Shown here in pieces: positions 16,017 to 23,566 of a stretch of 64,000 nt of DNA (the first letter of the stretch is position 1; each line of letters begins with the position of its first letter). Source of the DNA: Parafrigoribacterium_A soli (GTDB lineage: Bacteria; Actinomycetota; Actinomycetes; Actinomycetales; Microbacteriaceae); assembly GCF_040227235.1 (NCBI RefSeq), contig NZ_JBELNZ010000001.1, forward strand, positions 310,001 to 374,000, read 5' to 3'. The position numbers and the translations under genes were made by a program. The notes beneath the pieces were generated by a model, which made no database searches, was not told the origin of the DNA, and saw only the letters and a list, made by a program, of their open reading frames with translations.

Positions 16017-17649
16017 CGCCAACGTAGAGCAGTCGCCGCTCCTCATCGATCGCCTCGAGGGTCTTCGCGTAGCTCACCGGCACGAGCCCCTCGCTCAACC
16101 CGACGAGGTAGACGGTGTGCCACTCGAGTCCCTTCGCGGAGTGAAGCGTCGCGAGGGTGACGGCAGCGAGCGTCGGCTCGTGCTGGCTTGCGGCGCGCTC
16201 CACGAGCTCGTCGACGAACTCGCGCAGGGTGGTGCCGGGGGCCGACGACTCCGCGAGCCCGATGAGCGCGTTGAGCGATTCCCAGCGGTCACGCACTGCG
16301 CCGCGCGCCTCCGGCGCTTCCTGAGTCCAGCCGAGCGAGCGCAGCACGTCGCTCACGGTCTTGAACAGCGGCTCGCGCTGGGCGGCGACGAGCGCGCCCT
16401 TCAGCATCATGATTGCCTGCTTGATCTCCTGAAGCTCGAAGAATCGGGTGGCGCCGCGCAGCTGGTACGGCACGCCGGCGTCGCCGAGCGCCGCCTCGAG
16501 CGCGGCGGCCTGGCCGTTCAGGCGATACAGGATGGCGACATCCTGCGGCCTCGTTCCCGCCGCCAGCTGCTCGGCGATGCGGGTCGCGACCGCGCGCGCC
16601 TCGGTCGAGTCCGTGGCGTAGCGATCGATCGTGGGCTCGACCGATTTTGCCGGCCTGGCCGCGCCTGTCGACGGGGCGCCGGCATCCGAATCGCGAGTCG
16701 CAGCGTGCAGGTGCAGCGCGCCCGGCCTGCCCCGCATCAGCCGGTTCGCGGTCTCGACGATCGCGGGTGTGGAGCGGTAATTCTGCTCGAGGCGCACCAC
16801 CGTGGCGTCGCGATAGCGGGTGGGAAAACCGAGCAACGGCTCGGATGACGCCCCCGCGAACGAGTAGATGGTCTGGCTGACGTCGCCCACCACGCAGAGG
16901 TCGCGACGGTCACCGAGCCACAGCTCGAGCAGCGCCTGCTGCGAGGGTGAGACGTCCTGGTACTCGTCGACCACGAAGAAGCGGTACTGCTCCCGCACCT
17001 GCTGGGCGACCCGCGGCTCCGACTCGATCATGCCCGCGGTGGCCAGCAGCACATCCTCGAAATCGAGCTGGCGACGCTCGTCTTTCAACGCCTCGTAGGC
17101 GCGATGGAGCGCGATCATCTTCTCGGCGTCGAGCGCTGGCGGCAGCGAGCGGGACGGCGCCTTCACCGCGTACTGCTCGATCGTCAGCCTCGAGACCTTG
17201 CGCCACTCGATCTCGGCGGCAACATCGCGCAGTGCAGCCGTGTCGAGCTTGAGCCGCAGCGTCTCGGCGGCGTGGCCGAGCATCCGGCCCTTGCTGTCGA
17301 GGATGCGCGGCATGGTGCCGCCGATCACCTGCGGCCAGAAATACCCGAGTTGCGAGAGCGCCGAGGCGTGGAACGTGCGCGCCGCGATGCCGGGGGCGCC
17401 GAGCTGGCGAAGCCTGCCACGCAGTTCGGCCGCGGCGCGAGCGGTGAAGGTGAGAGCCATGACCCGGCCTGGCGCGTACGCGCCGGTCGCCACGCCGTAG
17501 GCGATGCGGTGCGTGATCGCCCTGGTCTTGCCGGTGCCGGCTCCCGCGAGCAGGCAGACGGGGCCGGTCAGGGTCTCGGCGGCGATCCGCTGCTCATCGT
17601 CGAGCCCGGCCAGCAGTGCCTCGGCAGAGGTGACGGCGGGCGTGCTCAC
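15880..17649 (-). CDS. uvrD2: UvrD-like superfamily 1 DNA helicase (UvrD2 type)
   Basis: 589 residues with the full SF1A motif set: AGAGTGKT (Walker A, near residue 37), FTARAAAEL, VVDEYQDVSP (Walker B), GDVSQTIYSFAGA, LEQNYRSTP, LHSAKGLEW and VGVTRARQRLHLSW. It unwinds DNA 3' to 5' in repair. Mycobacterial UvrD2 carries extra HRDC and zinc regions after the motor; here the protein ends ~30 residues after motif VI, so it is a short form. The GTG at 17649 overlaps the nudC stop (GTGA). The 3' end overlaps the ThiF-like gene by 137 bp. Confidence 0.88.
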   Translation of the reverse strand: MSTPAVTSAEALLAGLDDEQRIAAETLTGPVCLLAGAGTGKTRAITHRIAYGVATGAYAPGRVMALTFTARAAAELRGRLRQLGAPGIAARTFHASALSQLGYFWPQVIGGTMPRILDSKGRMLGHAAETLRLKLDTAALRDVAAEIEWRKVSRLTIEQYAVKAPSRSLPPALDAEKMIALHRAYEALKDERRQLDFEDVLLATAGMIESEPRVAQQVREQYRFFVVDEYQDVSPSQQALLELWLGDRRDLCVVGDVSQTIYSFAGASSEPLLGFPTRYRDATVVRLEQNYRSTPAIVETANRLMRGRPGALHLHAATRDSDAGAPSTGAARPAKSVEPTIDRYATDSTEARAVATRIAEQLAAGTRPQDVAILYRLNGQAAALEAALGDAGVPYQLRGATRFFELQEIKQAIMMLKGALVAAQREPLFKTVSDVLRSLGWTQEAPEARGAVRDRWESLNALIGLAESSAPGTTLREFVDELVERAASQHEPTLAAVTLATLHSAKGLEWHTVYLVGLSEGLVPVSYAKTLEAIDEERRLLYVGVTRARQRLHLSWAGVGGSARGERQPSRFLAELSTRTPGAAATRVG

Positions 17650-18593
17650 CACGCCTGCCCATCATCGATCGGGCCACCGAACCAGTCCTCGATGATGTAG
17701 CGGGCGATGGAGGTGCGACCGGGCAGGATGATGTCGGCCGCGCGCAGTTCCTCGCGGCTGAACCAGCGCAGGTCGAGGATCTCGACGCCGTCGGCCTTGA
17801 GCGCCCATTCCTGATCCGGGTCGACGGTTGCGCGGAAGCCGAGCATGAGCGACGCCGGGAACGGCCACGGCTGCGATCCGAAGTAGACCGGATCCTTGAC
17901 CCGCACGCCGGACTCCTCGTAGACCTCGCGCAGCACCGCGCTCTCGAGAGACTCCCCGGGTTCCACGAACCCCGCGAGGAGCGAGAAACGGTTCTTCTCC
18001 CACAGCGCGTTCGCGCCGAGCAGCAGGCGGTCGTCGGCATCCGTGATGCCCACGATGATGGCGGCGTCGGTACGGGGAAAGTTCTCCTGCGCGCGCCCAT
18101 CGCCCGCTGCCGCTGCGGTGCGCACCCAGCCGCCGAACTCCGGGAGCGTCGGTTCGCCGGTGCGGGGGGAGAACGCGTGCGCCGCGTGCCAGTTGGCCAT
18201 CGCGAGCGCCTCGGTCAACAGCCCGGCATCGCGCCGGCTCAGCTCCGAGCCGACCGAGCGGAGACCGGCCCAGGATGCCGGATCGGGACTCAGCTGCTCT
18301 GCCACCTCATCCGAGACGACCGCCGCGATCACGGGGGTACCGACCGGCTCCGGGCTCGACCCCGCGAGTGAGCGACCCAGGTAGATGCGCAGTTCGGCCT
18401 TCGGCACGCGCTCGCTCGGCAGCAGCACGAGAGCGCCGTCCGTCACGAGGGTCTTGCCCTGCCACAGCACGAGCACTCGAGTGCTGGGGTCAGCCGCGAG
18501 TTCGGCAAAGAGCTCGGGCCGGCTGCGCGAAAGGTAGTCGCGATCGTGCTCCGACCGCGACAGGGGCAGTTCCGGGCGGGGCGAAGCGGGCAT
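17646..18593 (-). CDS. nudC: NAD(+) diphosphatase, Nudix hydrolase
   Basis: 315 residues. The Nudix box GFVEPGESLESAVLREVYEESGV fits GX5EX7REUXEEXGU, and 18 residues later SQPWPFPASLM is the NADH-pyrophosphatase specificity motif. It cleaves NAD(H) to NMN(H) and AMP and may decap NAD-RNA. The zinc-ribbon cysteines of NudC are replaced (HAFSPRTGEPT where family members read FCPRCG), so the ribbon is lost. The ATG 18593 was chosen because homology starts near LPLSRSEHDRDYL; upstream codons overlap the divergent gene. It is coupled to uvrD2 by GTGA. Confidence 0.88.
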   Translation of the reverse strand: MPASPRPELPLSRSEHDRDYLSRSRPELFAELAADPSTRVLVLWQGKTLVTDGALVLLPSERVPKAELRIYLGRSLAGSSPEPVGTPVIAAVVSDEVAEQLSPDPASWAGLRSVGSELSRRDAGLLTEALAMANWHAAHAFSPRTGEPTLPEFGGWVRTAAAAGDGRAQENFPRTDAAIIVGITDADDRLLLGANALWEKNRFSLLAGFVEPGESLESAVLREVYEESGVRVKDPVYFGSQPWPFPASLMLGFRATVDPDQEWALKADGVEILDLRWFSREELRAADIILPGRTSIARYIIEDWFGGPIDDGQAW

Positions 18594-18671
18594 CGAAGAC
18601 CAATCATCGAAGGGAGTGGGAACAGCGTGGCGTTGACACCGGTCGAGGGTGCGCGACCTACCCTGTGAGGT

Positions 18672-19670
18672 ATGGCCAGATCTCATCTCACTCTAGCCGC
18701 GTTGGCGACCACCGCCGTTGCCGGCCTCGATGCCGTGGCGTCCGCCGCATTCGGTTCCGCGACGGACGGCGACTTCGATTCGGCGCTCATCACCGGCCGC
18801 GACGGCAGGCACTGGATCATCCGCGTGCCGCGCTCGGAGGCAGCGGAGGCGGAGCAGTCCGCCGACCTCGTCGCCCTGCGCGCCCTCAGCACCGGCGTGC
18901 GCTCCCGCCTGCCCTTCACTGTCTCGAGCTTTGCGGGGCAGACGCCGATCAACGGCACGCGCGCCGTCGTCTACGAGTTCGTCTACGGCTCCAAGCTCGG
19001 GCTCGGCGAGATGCGCGGCCGCGAAGGCCTTGCCGCATCCATCGGTCGCGCGATCGCCGCCGTGCACTCGCTGCCCACAAGCTTCATTGCGGATGCCGGA
19101 CTCCCGGTGCTCTCGCCGGTCGAGATCCTGCGCTCCAGCGTCACGGTCATGGACCGCGCCTCGGCCACGGGACTCGTGCCCGCCGCCCTCCTCGGACGCT
19201 GGGAGCGTGCGGCAGAGGACTCGGCGCTCTGGCAGTTCGCGCCCACGGTGATCAACGGCACCCTCGCGGTGGACTCGTTCCTGAGTGCCGGCGACGAGGT
19301 CACCGGCGTGCTCGGCTGGAGCGGCCTCAGCGTCGGCGACCCGGCGCGCGACCTGCATTGGCTGCTCGGTGCACGCGGGGACGCCACCTCCGAGACCGCC
19401 ATCGACTCGTACATCCGCACCCGCGGCACGAGCGACCGCCAGCTCACCCAGCGCGCGACGCTCTACCGTGAGCTCGAGATCGCCAAGTGGTTGCTGCACG
19501 GCACCCAGGAGCGCAGCACCGAGATCGTGGATGACGCGGTCGCCATGCTGCACGGCCTTCTTGACAGCGTGCAGAGCGACGTGGGACAGACGCTCGGCCA
19601 CAATACGATGCCGATCCTCGACGTGGCGCAGGTCGAAGACATGCTCGACCACACGCAGCGCAGCTACTGA
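18672..19670 (+). CDS. Aminoglycoside-phosphotransferase-fold protein lacking catalytic residues
   Basis: 332 residues with the APH/macrolide-phosphotransferase fold: an N-lobe with the nucleotide-site strand HWIIRVPRSE, the hinge VVYEFVYGSKL, and a C-lobe ending GVLGWSGLSVGDPARDLHWLLGA. Active enzymes carry HGDLxxxN and IDW; here these read INGTLAVDS and LGW, so the catalytic Asp, the metal-binding Asn and the second Asp are all replaced. A pseudokinase or substrate-binding role fits better than drug inactivation. TACCCT (18659-18664) lies 7 nt before the ATG, a leaderless start. It is divergent from nudC. Confidence 0.7.
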   Translation: MARSHLTLAALATTAVAGLDAVASAAFGSATDGDFDSALITGRDGRHWIIRVPRSEAAEAEQSADLVALRALSTGVRSRLPFTVSSFAGQTPINGTRAVVYEFVYGSKLGLGEMRGREGLAASIGRAIAAVHSLPTSFIADAGLPVLSPVEILRSSVTVMDRASATGLVPAALLGRWERAAEDSALWQFAPTVINGTLAVDSFLSAGDEVTGVLGWSGLSVGDPARDLHWLLGARGDATSETAIDSYIRTRGTSDRQLTQRATLYRELEIAKWLLHGTQERSTEIVDDAVAMLHGLLDSVQSDVGQTLGHNTMPILDVAQVEDMLDHTQRSY

Positions 19671-19725
19671 GTTCTCCGAGAACTCAGACCCCTCCCGACC
19701 GCACCCTGCTCTACGCGGCATTCGG

Positions 19726-19750
19726 TTGGTATACCAATTTGGTGTACCTT
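19726..19750. promoter_or_regulatory. GntR/FCD-type operator pair before leuC
   Basis: The perfect palindrome TTGGTATACCAA (19726-19737) is followed 13 bp later by the near copy TTGGTGTACCTT (19739-19750). GGTATACC-type palindromes are bound by GntR-family FadR/FCD repressors. It sits 30 bp before the leuC start and probably overlaps its promoter. No GntR gene lies in the window. Confidence 0.55.
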
Positions 19751-19779
19751 TAGCGGAACCCACTGACTCGGAGGTTCCC

Positions 19780-21213
19780 ATGCCAGGCACGCTTTACCAC
19801 AAGGTCTTCGACCAGCACGTCGTTAGGGAGGCCTCGCCCGGCCAATACCAGCTCGCCATCGACCTGCACTTTCTGAACGAGGTGTCGAGTCCTCAGGCGT
19901 TCGATGCGCTTCGAGAACGCAAACTTGCCGTGCGGCATCCGGAACTCACCTTCGCCAGCTCCGACCACTCCGTCTCCACGAGCGGGCGACCGGATGACTT
20001 TGCCGACGAGATGAACCGCGCGCAGGTCACCGTGATGGGCAACAATTCGGCGCAGTTCGGACTGCGCTACTTCAACCCCTCGCGAGGCGAGCACGGCATC
20101 ATCCACGTGCTTGCCCCCGAGCGGGGCATCACCCAGCCGGGCAAAGTGATCGCGTGTGGCGACAGTCACACCTCCACCCATGGCGCGTTCGGCGCCCTCG
20201 CGTTCGGCATCGGCACCTCCCAGGTGCGCGACGTGCTCGCCGCTCAGAGCCTCTTCATGGAGAAACTCAGGGTGCGCAAGATCCAGGTGGATGGCGAACT
20301 CGGCGCGGGTGTCTACGCCAAGGATGTCGCCCTCCACATCATCCGCGTTCTCGGCGCGAAAGGCGGCGTGGGCTTCGCCTACGAATTCGGCGGAGACGTC
20401 GTGGATCGCTTCTCGATGGAGGAGCGAATGACGCTCTGCAACCTCGCCATCGAGGCCGGCGCACGGTGCGGCTACATCAACCCGGACGAGACGACGTTCG
20501 ACTATCTGCGCGGCAGGGAGCACGCACCGAGCGGCGCGGCCTGGGACCTCGCGGTGCAGCAGTGGCGCGCGCTCGCTTCTGAACCCGACGCCGACTACGA
20601 CGACATCGTCTTCATGAGGGCGGAAGACATCGCTCCCATCATCACCTGGGGCACCTCCCCGGATCAGGCCATCGCGATCACCGAGCCAACCCCGGCTCCC
20701 GAGTCGCTGCCCGTCGATCAGCGACTGCAGGTTGCGGAAGCGCTCAGGTTTATGGATTTCGAACCCGGCAAGCCACTGATCGGAACGCGCATCGACGTGG
20801 CATTCATGGGCTCGTGCACCAACGGGCGGCTGTCGGACTACGAAGCGATCGCCGGCTTCCTGCGCCGCAGCGACTTTCACGTCGCGCCGCACGTACGCGC
20901 GCTCGTCGTTCCGGGATCCAGGGCGGTGCGAGACGAGCTCATCGAGCGGGGTATCGATCGGCTCTTTCTCGATGCTGGATTCCAGTTTCGAGACACAGGA
21001 TGCTCGCTCTGCTGCGGCATGAACTCCGACAGTCTGGTCGGCCGCGAGCTCTGCGCATCCACGTCGAATCGCAATTTCAGGGGACGGCAGGGCTCCCCCA
21101 CCGGCCGCACCGTGCTGATGTCGCCGGTCATGGTCGCGGCGGCGGCAATCGCGGGTGAGATCGTGGATGCGCGCAGCTTCTTCGCCGCACCGAGCCTGGC
21201 GGCGGCCCGATGA
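19780..21213 (+). CDS. LeuC-like aconitase-superfamily dehydratase, large subunit
   Basis: 477 residues of the isopropylmalate-dehydratase large-subunit type: GTLYHKVFDQHVV, the catalytic segment CGDSHTSTHGAFGALAFGIGTS and iron-sulfur ligands in GSCTNGR and GCSLCCGM (usually GCSMC). The reaction would be hydratase isomerisation of a 2-hydroxy-dicarboxylate. MGNNSAQFGLRYFNPSRGEHG is less LeuC-like. No leuA or leuB is adjacent, and the GntR-type operator suggests a catabolic paralogue, for example for citramalate- or dimethylmalate-like substrates, rather than leucine synthesis. GGAGG precedes the ATG; an in-frame extension to 19285 overlaps the previous gene and is not used. Confidence 0.8.
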   Translation: MPGTLYHKVFDQHVVREASPGQYQLAIDLHFLNEVSSPQAFDALRERKLAVRHPELTFASSDHSVSTSGRPDDFADEMNRAQVTVMGNNSAQFGLRYFNPSRGEHGIIHVLAPERGITQPGKVIACGDSHTSTHGAFGALAFGIGTSQVRDVLAAQSLFMEKLRVRKIQVDGELGAGVYAKDVALHIIRVLGAKGGVGFAYEFGGDVVDRFSMEERMTLCNLAIEAGARCGYINPDETTFDYLRGREHAPSGAAWDLAVQQWRALASEPDADYDDIVFMRAEDIAPIITWGTSPDQAIAITEPTPAPESLPVDQRLQVAEALRFMDFEPGKPLIGTRIDVAFMGSCTNGRLSDYEAIAGFLRRSDFHVAPHVRALVVPGSRAVRDELIERGIDRLFLDAGFQFRDTGCSLCCGMNSDSLVGRELCASTSNRNFRGRQGSPTGRTVLMSPVMVAAAAIAGEIVDARSFFAAPSLAAAR

Positions 21214-21803
21214 AGACGATGTCGGATCAGCGCGTCGAGCGCGTGGTGGGCCAGGCCGTCGCGATTCGGGGGGACGACATCGACACCGACCAGATCATGC
21301 CGGCGCGGTTTCTCAAGTGGATCACTTTTGCCGGGATGGAAGCGCATGTCTTCGAGGACGCGCGCCTTCAGGCGAGAGAATCCGGAACGGTCCATCCCCT
21401 CGACGTGCCCAGGGTGACGCCAGCGCGCATCCTTGTCGTCAATCGCAACTTCGGATGCGGATCATCCCGGGAGCACGCGCCACAGGGCCTCCAGCGCGCC
21501 GGCATCGCGGCCATAGTCGGTGAGTCGTTCGGCGAGATCTTTGCGGGAAACTGCCTCGCGATCGGCGTGCCGTGCGCGGAGATCGAGGCCGAGGCAGCAA
21601 CCGCTTTGCAACAGCTGTGCGAGAACCACCCAGACACCAGCTTTGCCCTTGATCTGCACTCGATGACGGTGTCCGCTGGCGGAACGAGCTTTGCGGTGCG
21701 ACTGCGAGAGGGCCGACGACGTCAACTTCTCGCCGGCACGTGGGATTCCACCGCCCTACTGCTCGAAGTCGGAGACGAGGTCGACCGCATTCTGCTCGCC
21801 TAG
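21210..21803 (+). CDS. LeuD-like aconitase-superfamily dehydratase, small subunit
   Basis: 197 residues with the swivel-domain motifs IDTDQIMPARFLKW, NFGCGSSREHAPQGL (substrate loop) and LLAGTWDSTALLL at the C-terminus, the normal length of LeuD. It forms a heterodimer with the large subunit, whose stop it overlaps (ATGA). The N-terminal ATG at 21210 is coupled; a second ATG five bases later lies out of frame and was ignored. Confidence 0.82.
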   Translation: MKTMSDQRVERVVGQAVAIRGDDIDTDQIMPARFLKWITFAGMEAHVFEDARLQARESGTVHPLDVPRVTPARILVVNRNFGCGSSREHAPQGLQRAGIAAIVGESFGEIFAGNCLAIGVPCAEIEAEAATALQQLCENHPDTSFALDLHSMTVSAGGTSFAVRLREGRRRQLLAGTWDSTALLLEVGDEVDRILLA

Positions 21804-21813
21804 GGCACGGCGC

Positions 21814-22284
21814 TCAGGGCATCGCCACGACGACGATGAAGATCGCGAGGCTCAGCAGTCCGATGGCCGAGCGGAGCGCGCGCGCCGCGACGGCCTTGCG
21901 CGCGAGTGACGCCGCGGGTGTCGGTTCGCTCGATGCCTCTGCCGCGGCCTTGCGCATCCGGGTGAGCTGCCGGGCCTGACGCACGCCGAGCGCCGTCACG
22001 ATCACGAGAGCCACCGCGAGCACGACGATCGCGAGCGAGTAGCCGTCCCACGGCCGGAACGCGAGGAGCACGATTCCCGGGACGACGACGGCGAGGAAGG
22101 CGACGACCGCCACCCTGAGGTAGCCGCGGCCGAGACCGCGGAACAGCGCGATGCGCTCCTTGGTCTCGAGCGACTTATTGCTCGTCGCGCTCACGATCAT
22201 GATGGCGACGAAGCCACCGATCCAGAGGCTGGCGCCGAGAGTGACTATGCCGAGCAGCGTGCGCTCGAGAGCGAAAGGCAGCAC
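21814..22284 (-). CDS. Four-helix membrane protein
   Basis: 156 residues with transmembrane segments at about 7-30, 57-77, 84-102 and 135-154 and a charged cytoplasmic loop between the third and fourth (RQARQLTRMRKAAAEASSE). The overall shape recalls CopD/DUF-type electron-transfer-associated membrane proteins, but no haem- or metal-binding residues are evident. GTG start 11 bp after the DUF2249 gene stop, so they are one operon. Function unknown. Confidence 0.55.
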   Translation of the reverse strand: MLPFALERTLLGIVTLGASLWIGGFVAIMIVSATSNKSLETKERIALFRGLGRGYLRVAVVAFLAVVVPGIVLLAFRPWDGYSLAIVVLAVALVIVTALGVRQARQLTRMRKAAAEASSEPTPAASLARKAVAARALRSAIGLLSLAIFIVVVAMP

Positions 22285-22295
22285 AGTTGTGGCGA

Positions 22296-22526
22296 TCAGG
22301 GCTTGCCGATTTCCACGCGCCAGTCGACCGGCCCCTCTTCGATGGACTTCCAGACGTACTTGCCCTTGTACTCCGCCTCAAACTGGTAGTACAGCGGGAT
22401 CGGGTCGTGGTCGTTCAGAAGGATGTAGCTCTCGCCCGGCTTGAGCGCGTGGTAGTGCTCGAAGATCAGCTCGTGCCGACGCTGCGGTATCTCGGAACGC
22501 ACATCCAGGATCGGAATCTCGGCCAC
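22296..22526 (-). CDS. DUF2249 domain protein
   Basis: 76 residues: ILDVRSEIPQRRHELIFEHYHALKPGESYILLNDHDP is the DUF2249 signature, with RRHELIF and NDHDP strongly conserved. Such proteins are common beside hemerythrin, nitric-oxide and denitrification genes and belong to a TusA-like fold without the TusA cysteine. The GTG 22526 was chosen because GAGGA lies 7 nt upstream and homology begins there; an in-frame extension to 22637 lacks support. It leads the four-helix membrane protein and is divergent from a LysR gene, a possible regulator. Confidence 0.8.
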   Translation of the reverse strand: MAEIPILDVRSEIPQRRHELIFEHYHALKPGESYILLNDHDPIPLYYQFEAEYKGKYVWKSIEEGPVDWRVEIGKP

Positions 22527-22692
22527 GGTCAGGTCCTCTCGGGGTATTTTCACGGAAGAAAGTAATTTATATCCATCGTAGCTCCCGCAACCGTCGTCGC
22601 CACTATCGAGAGCGGGATGCGGAGATCCCGATGCCATTGCCGATTACGCTGAGAAGCACCACTTCTATTCAGTCTTCGAATGCGAGGCGCGG

Positions 22693-23553
22693 ATGTTCGA
22701 CCCCGTTCTCCTCAAGACCTTCGTCACGCTCGCCGAGACCCTCAGCTTCACCGGGGCCGGAGCGCGGCTCGGACTCAGCCAGCCCACGGTGAGCCAGCAC
22801 ATCCGCAAGCTCGAGGCGGCGGCCGGCCGCAACCTCGTGGTGCGCGACACCCGTGAGGTGCGGCTCACCGACAATGGCGACGCGCTGCTCGGCTTCGCGC
22901 GCACGATTCTGGCCGCCCACGATCAGGCCAGCAGCTACTTCACCGGTTCGGCGATGCGGGGCCGGTTGCGCTTCGGCTCGGCGGACGACCTCGCGCTCAC
23001 CCAGTTGCCGCAGATCCTGCGCGACTTTCGGCAGCTGTATCCGCACATCAACCTCGAACTGACCGTGGGCCAGAGCGGATTTCTCACCCGGCGTCTGCTG
23101 TCGGGCCAGCTCGACCTCGTGTTCATCAAAGAGGAGGCGGGAACGGGAGCCGGCCAGCTCGTGCGTCGGGATCGACTCGTCTGGGTCGGCCACAAGAGCA
23201 TGCAGCTCGAGCAGGACAGCCCCGTTCCTCTCGTGACCTACCCCGCACCGAGCCTCACGCGCACGCTCGCGATCCGCGCGCTCGAGGGAGCAGGCCGCAC
23301 CTGGCGCATCACCTGCAACGTGCGCGAGGTGAACGGCGTGCTCGCTGCCGTTCGCGCCGGCATCGGCGTCGCTCCTTTTCCGCAGAGTCTCATCCCGCCC
23401 GACCTCGCCCAGCTGCCGGTGCTCTTCGAGCTACCGCGGCTCGGCAACGTGGACTTCACCCTGCTCTCGAACCCGGTGTCGGCGCGCGAGCCGATTGAGG
23501 CGCTCAGCGCCGCGATCGTGGCGCGCCAAGCTGTGATTTCGAAGGCGCAATAG
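22693..23553 (+). CDS. LysR-family transcriptional regulator
   Basis: 286 residues. The helix-turn-helix is LLKTFVTLAETLSFTGAGARLGLSQPTVSQHIRKLE (given here as one domain, residues 6-41), followed by a substrate-binding domain starting at RGRLRFGSADDLALTQLP (about 90). GAGG precedes the ATG. It is divergent from the DUF2249 operon across 166 bp, which is the usual arrangement for a LysR regulator and its target. The effector cannot be deduced. Confidence 0.85.
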   Translation: MFDPVLLKTFVTLAETLSFTGAGARLGLSQPTVSQHIRKLEAAAGRNLVVRDTREVRLTDNGDALLGFARTILAAHDQASSYFTGSAMRGRLRFGSADDLALTQLPQILRDFRQLYPHINLELTVGQSGFLTRRLLSGQLDLVFIKEEAGTGAGQLVRRDRLVWVGHKSMQLEQDSPVPLVTYPAPSLTRTLAIRALEGAGRTWRITCNVREVNGVLAAVRAGIGVAPFPQSLIPPDLAQLPVLFELPRLGNVDFTLLSNPVSAREPIEALSAAIVARQAVISKAQ

Positions 23554-23566
23554 CCGGGATGCTGAC

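Noticed and set aside
18672..19670. Macrolide or aminoglycoside resistance gene
   Set aside because: Catalytic HGDxxxxN and the metal Asp are replaced, so drug phosphorylation is not supported.
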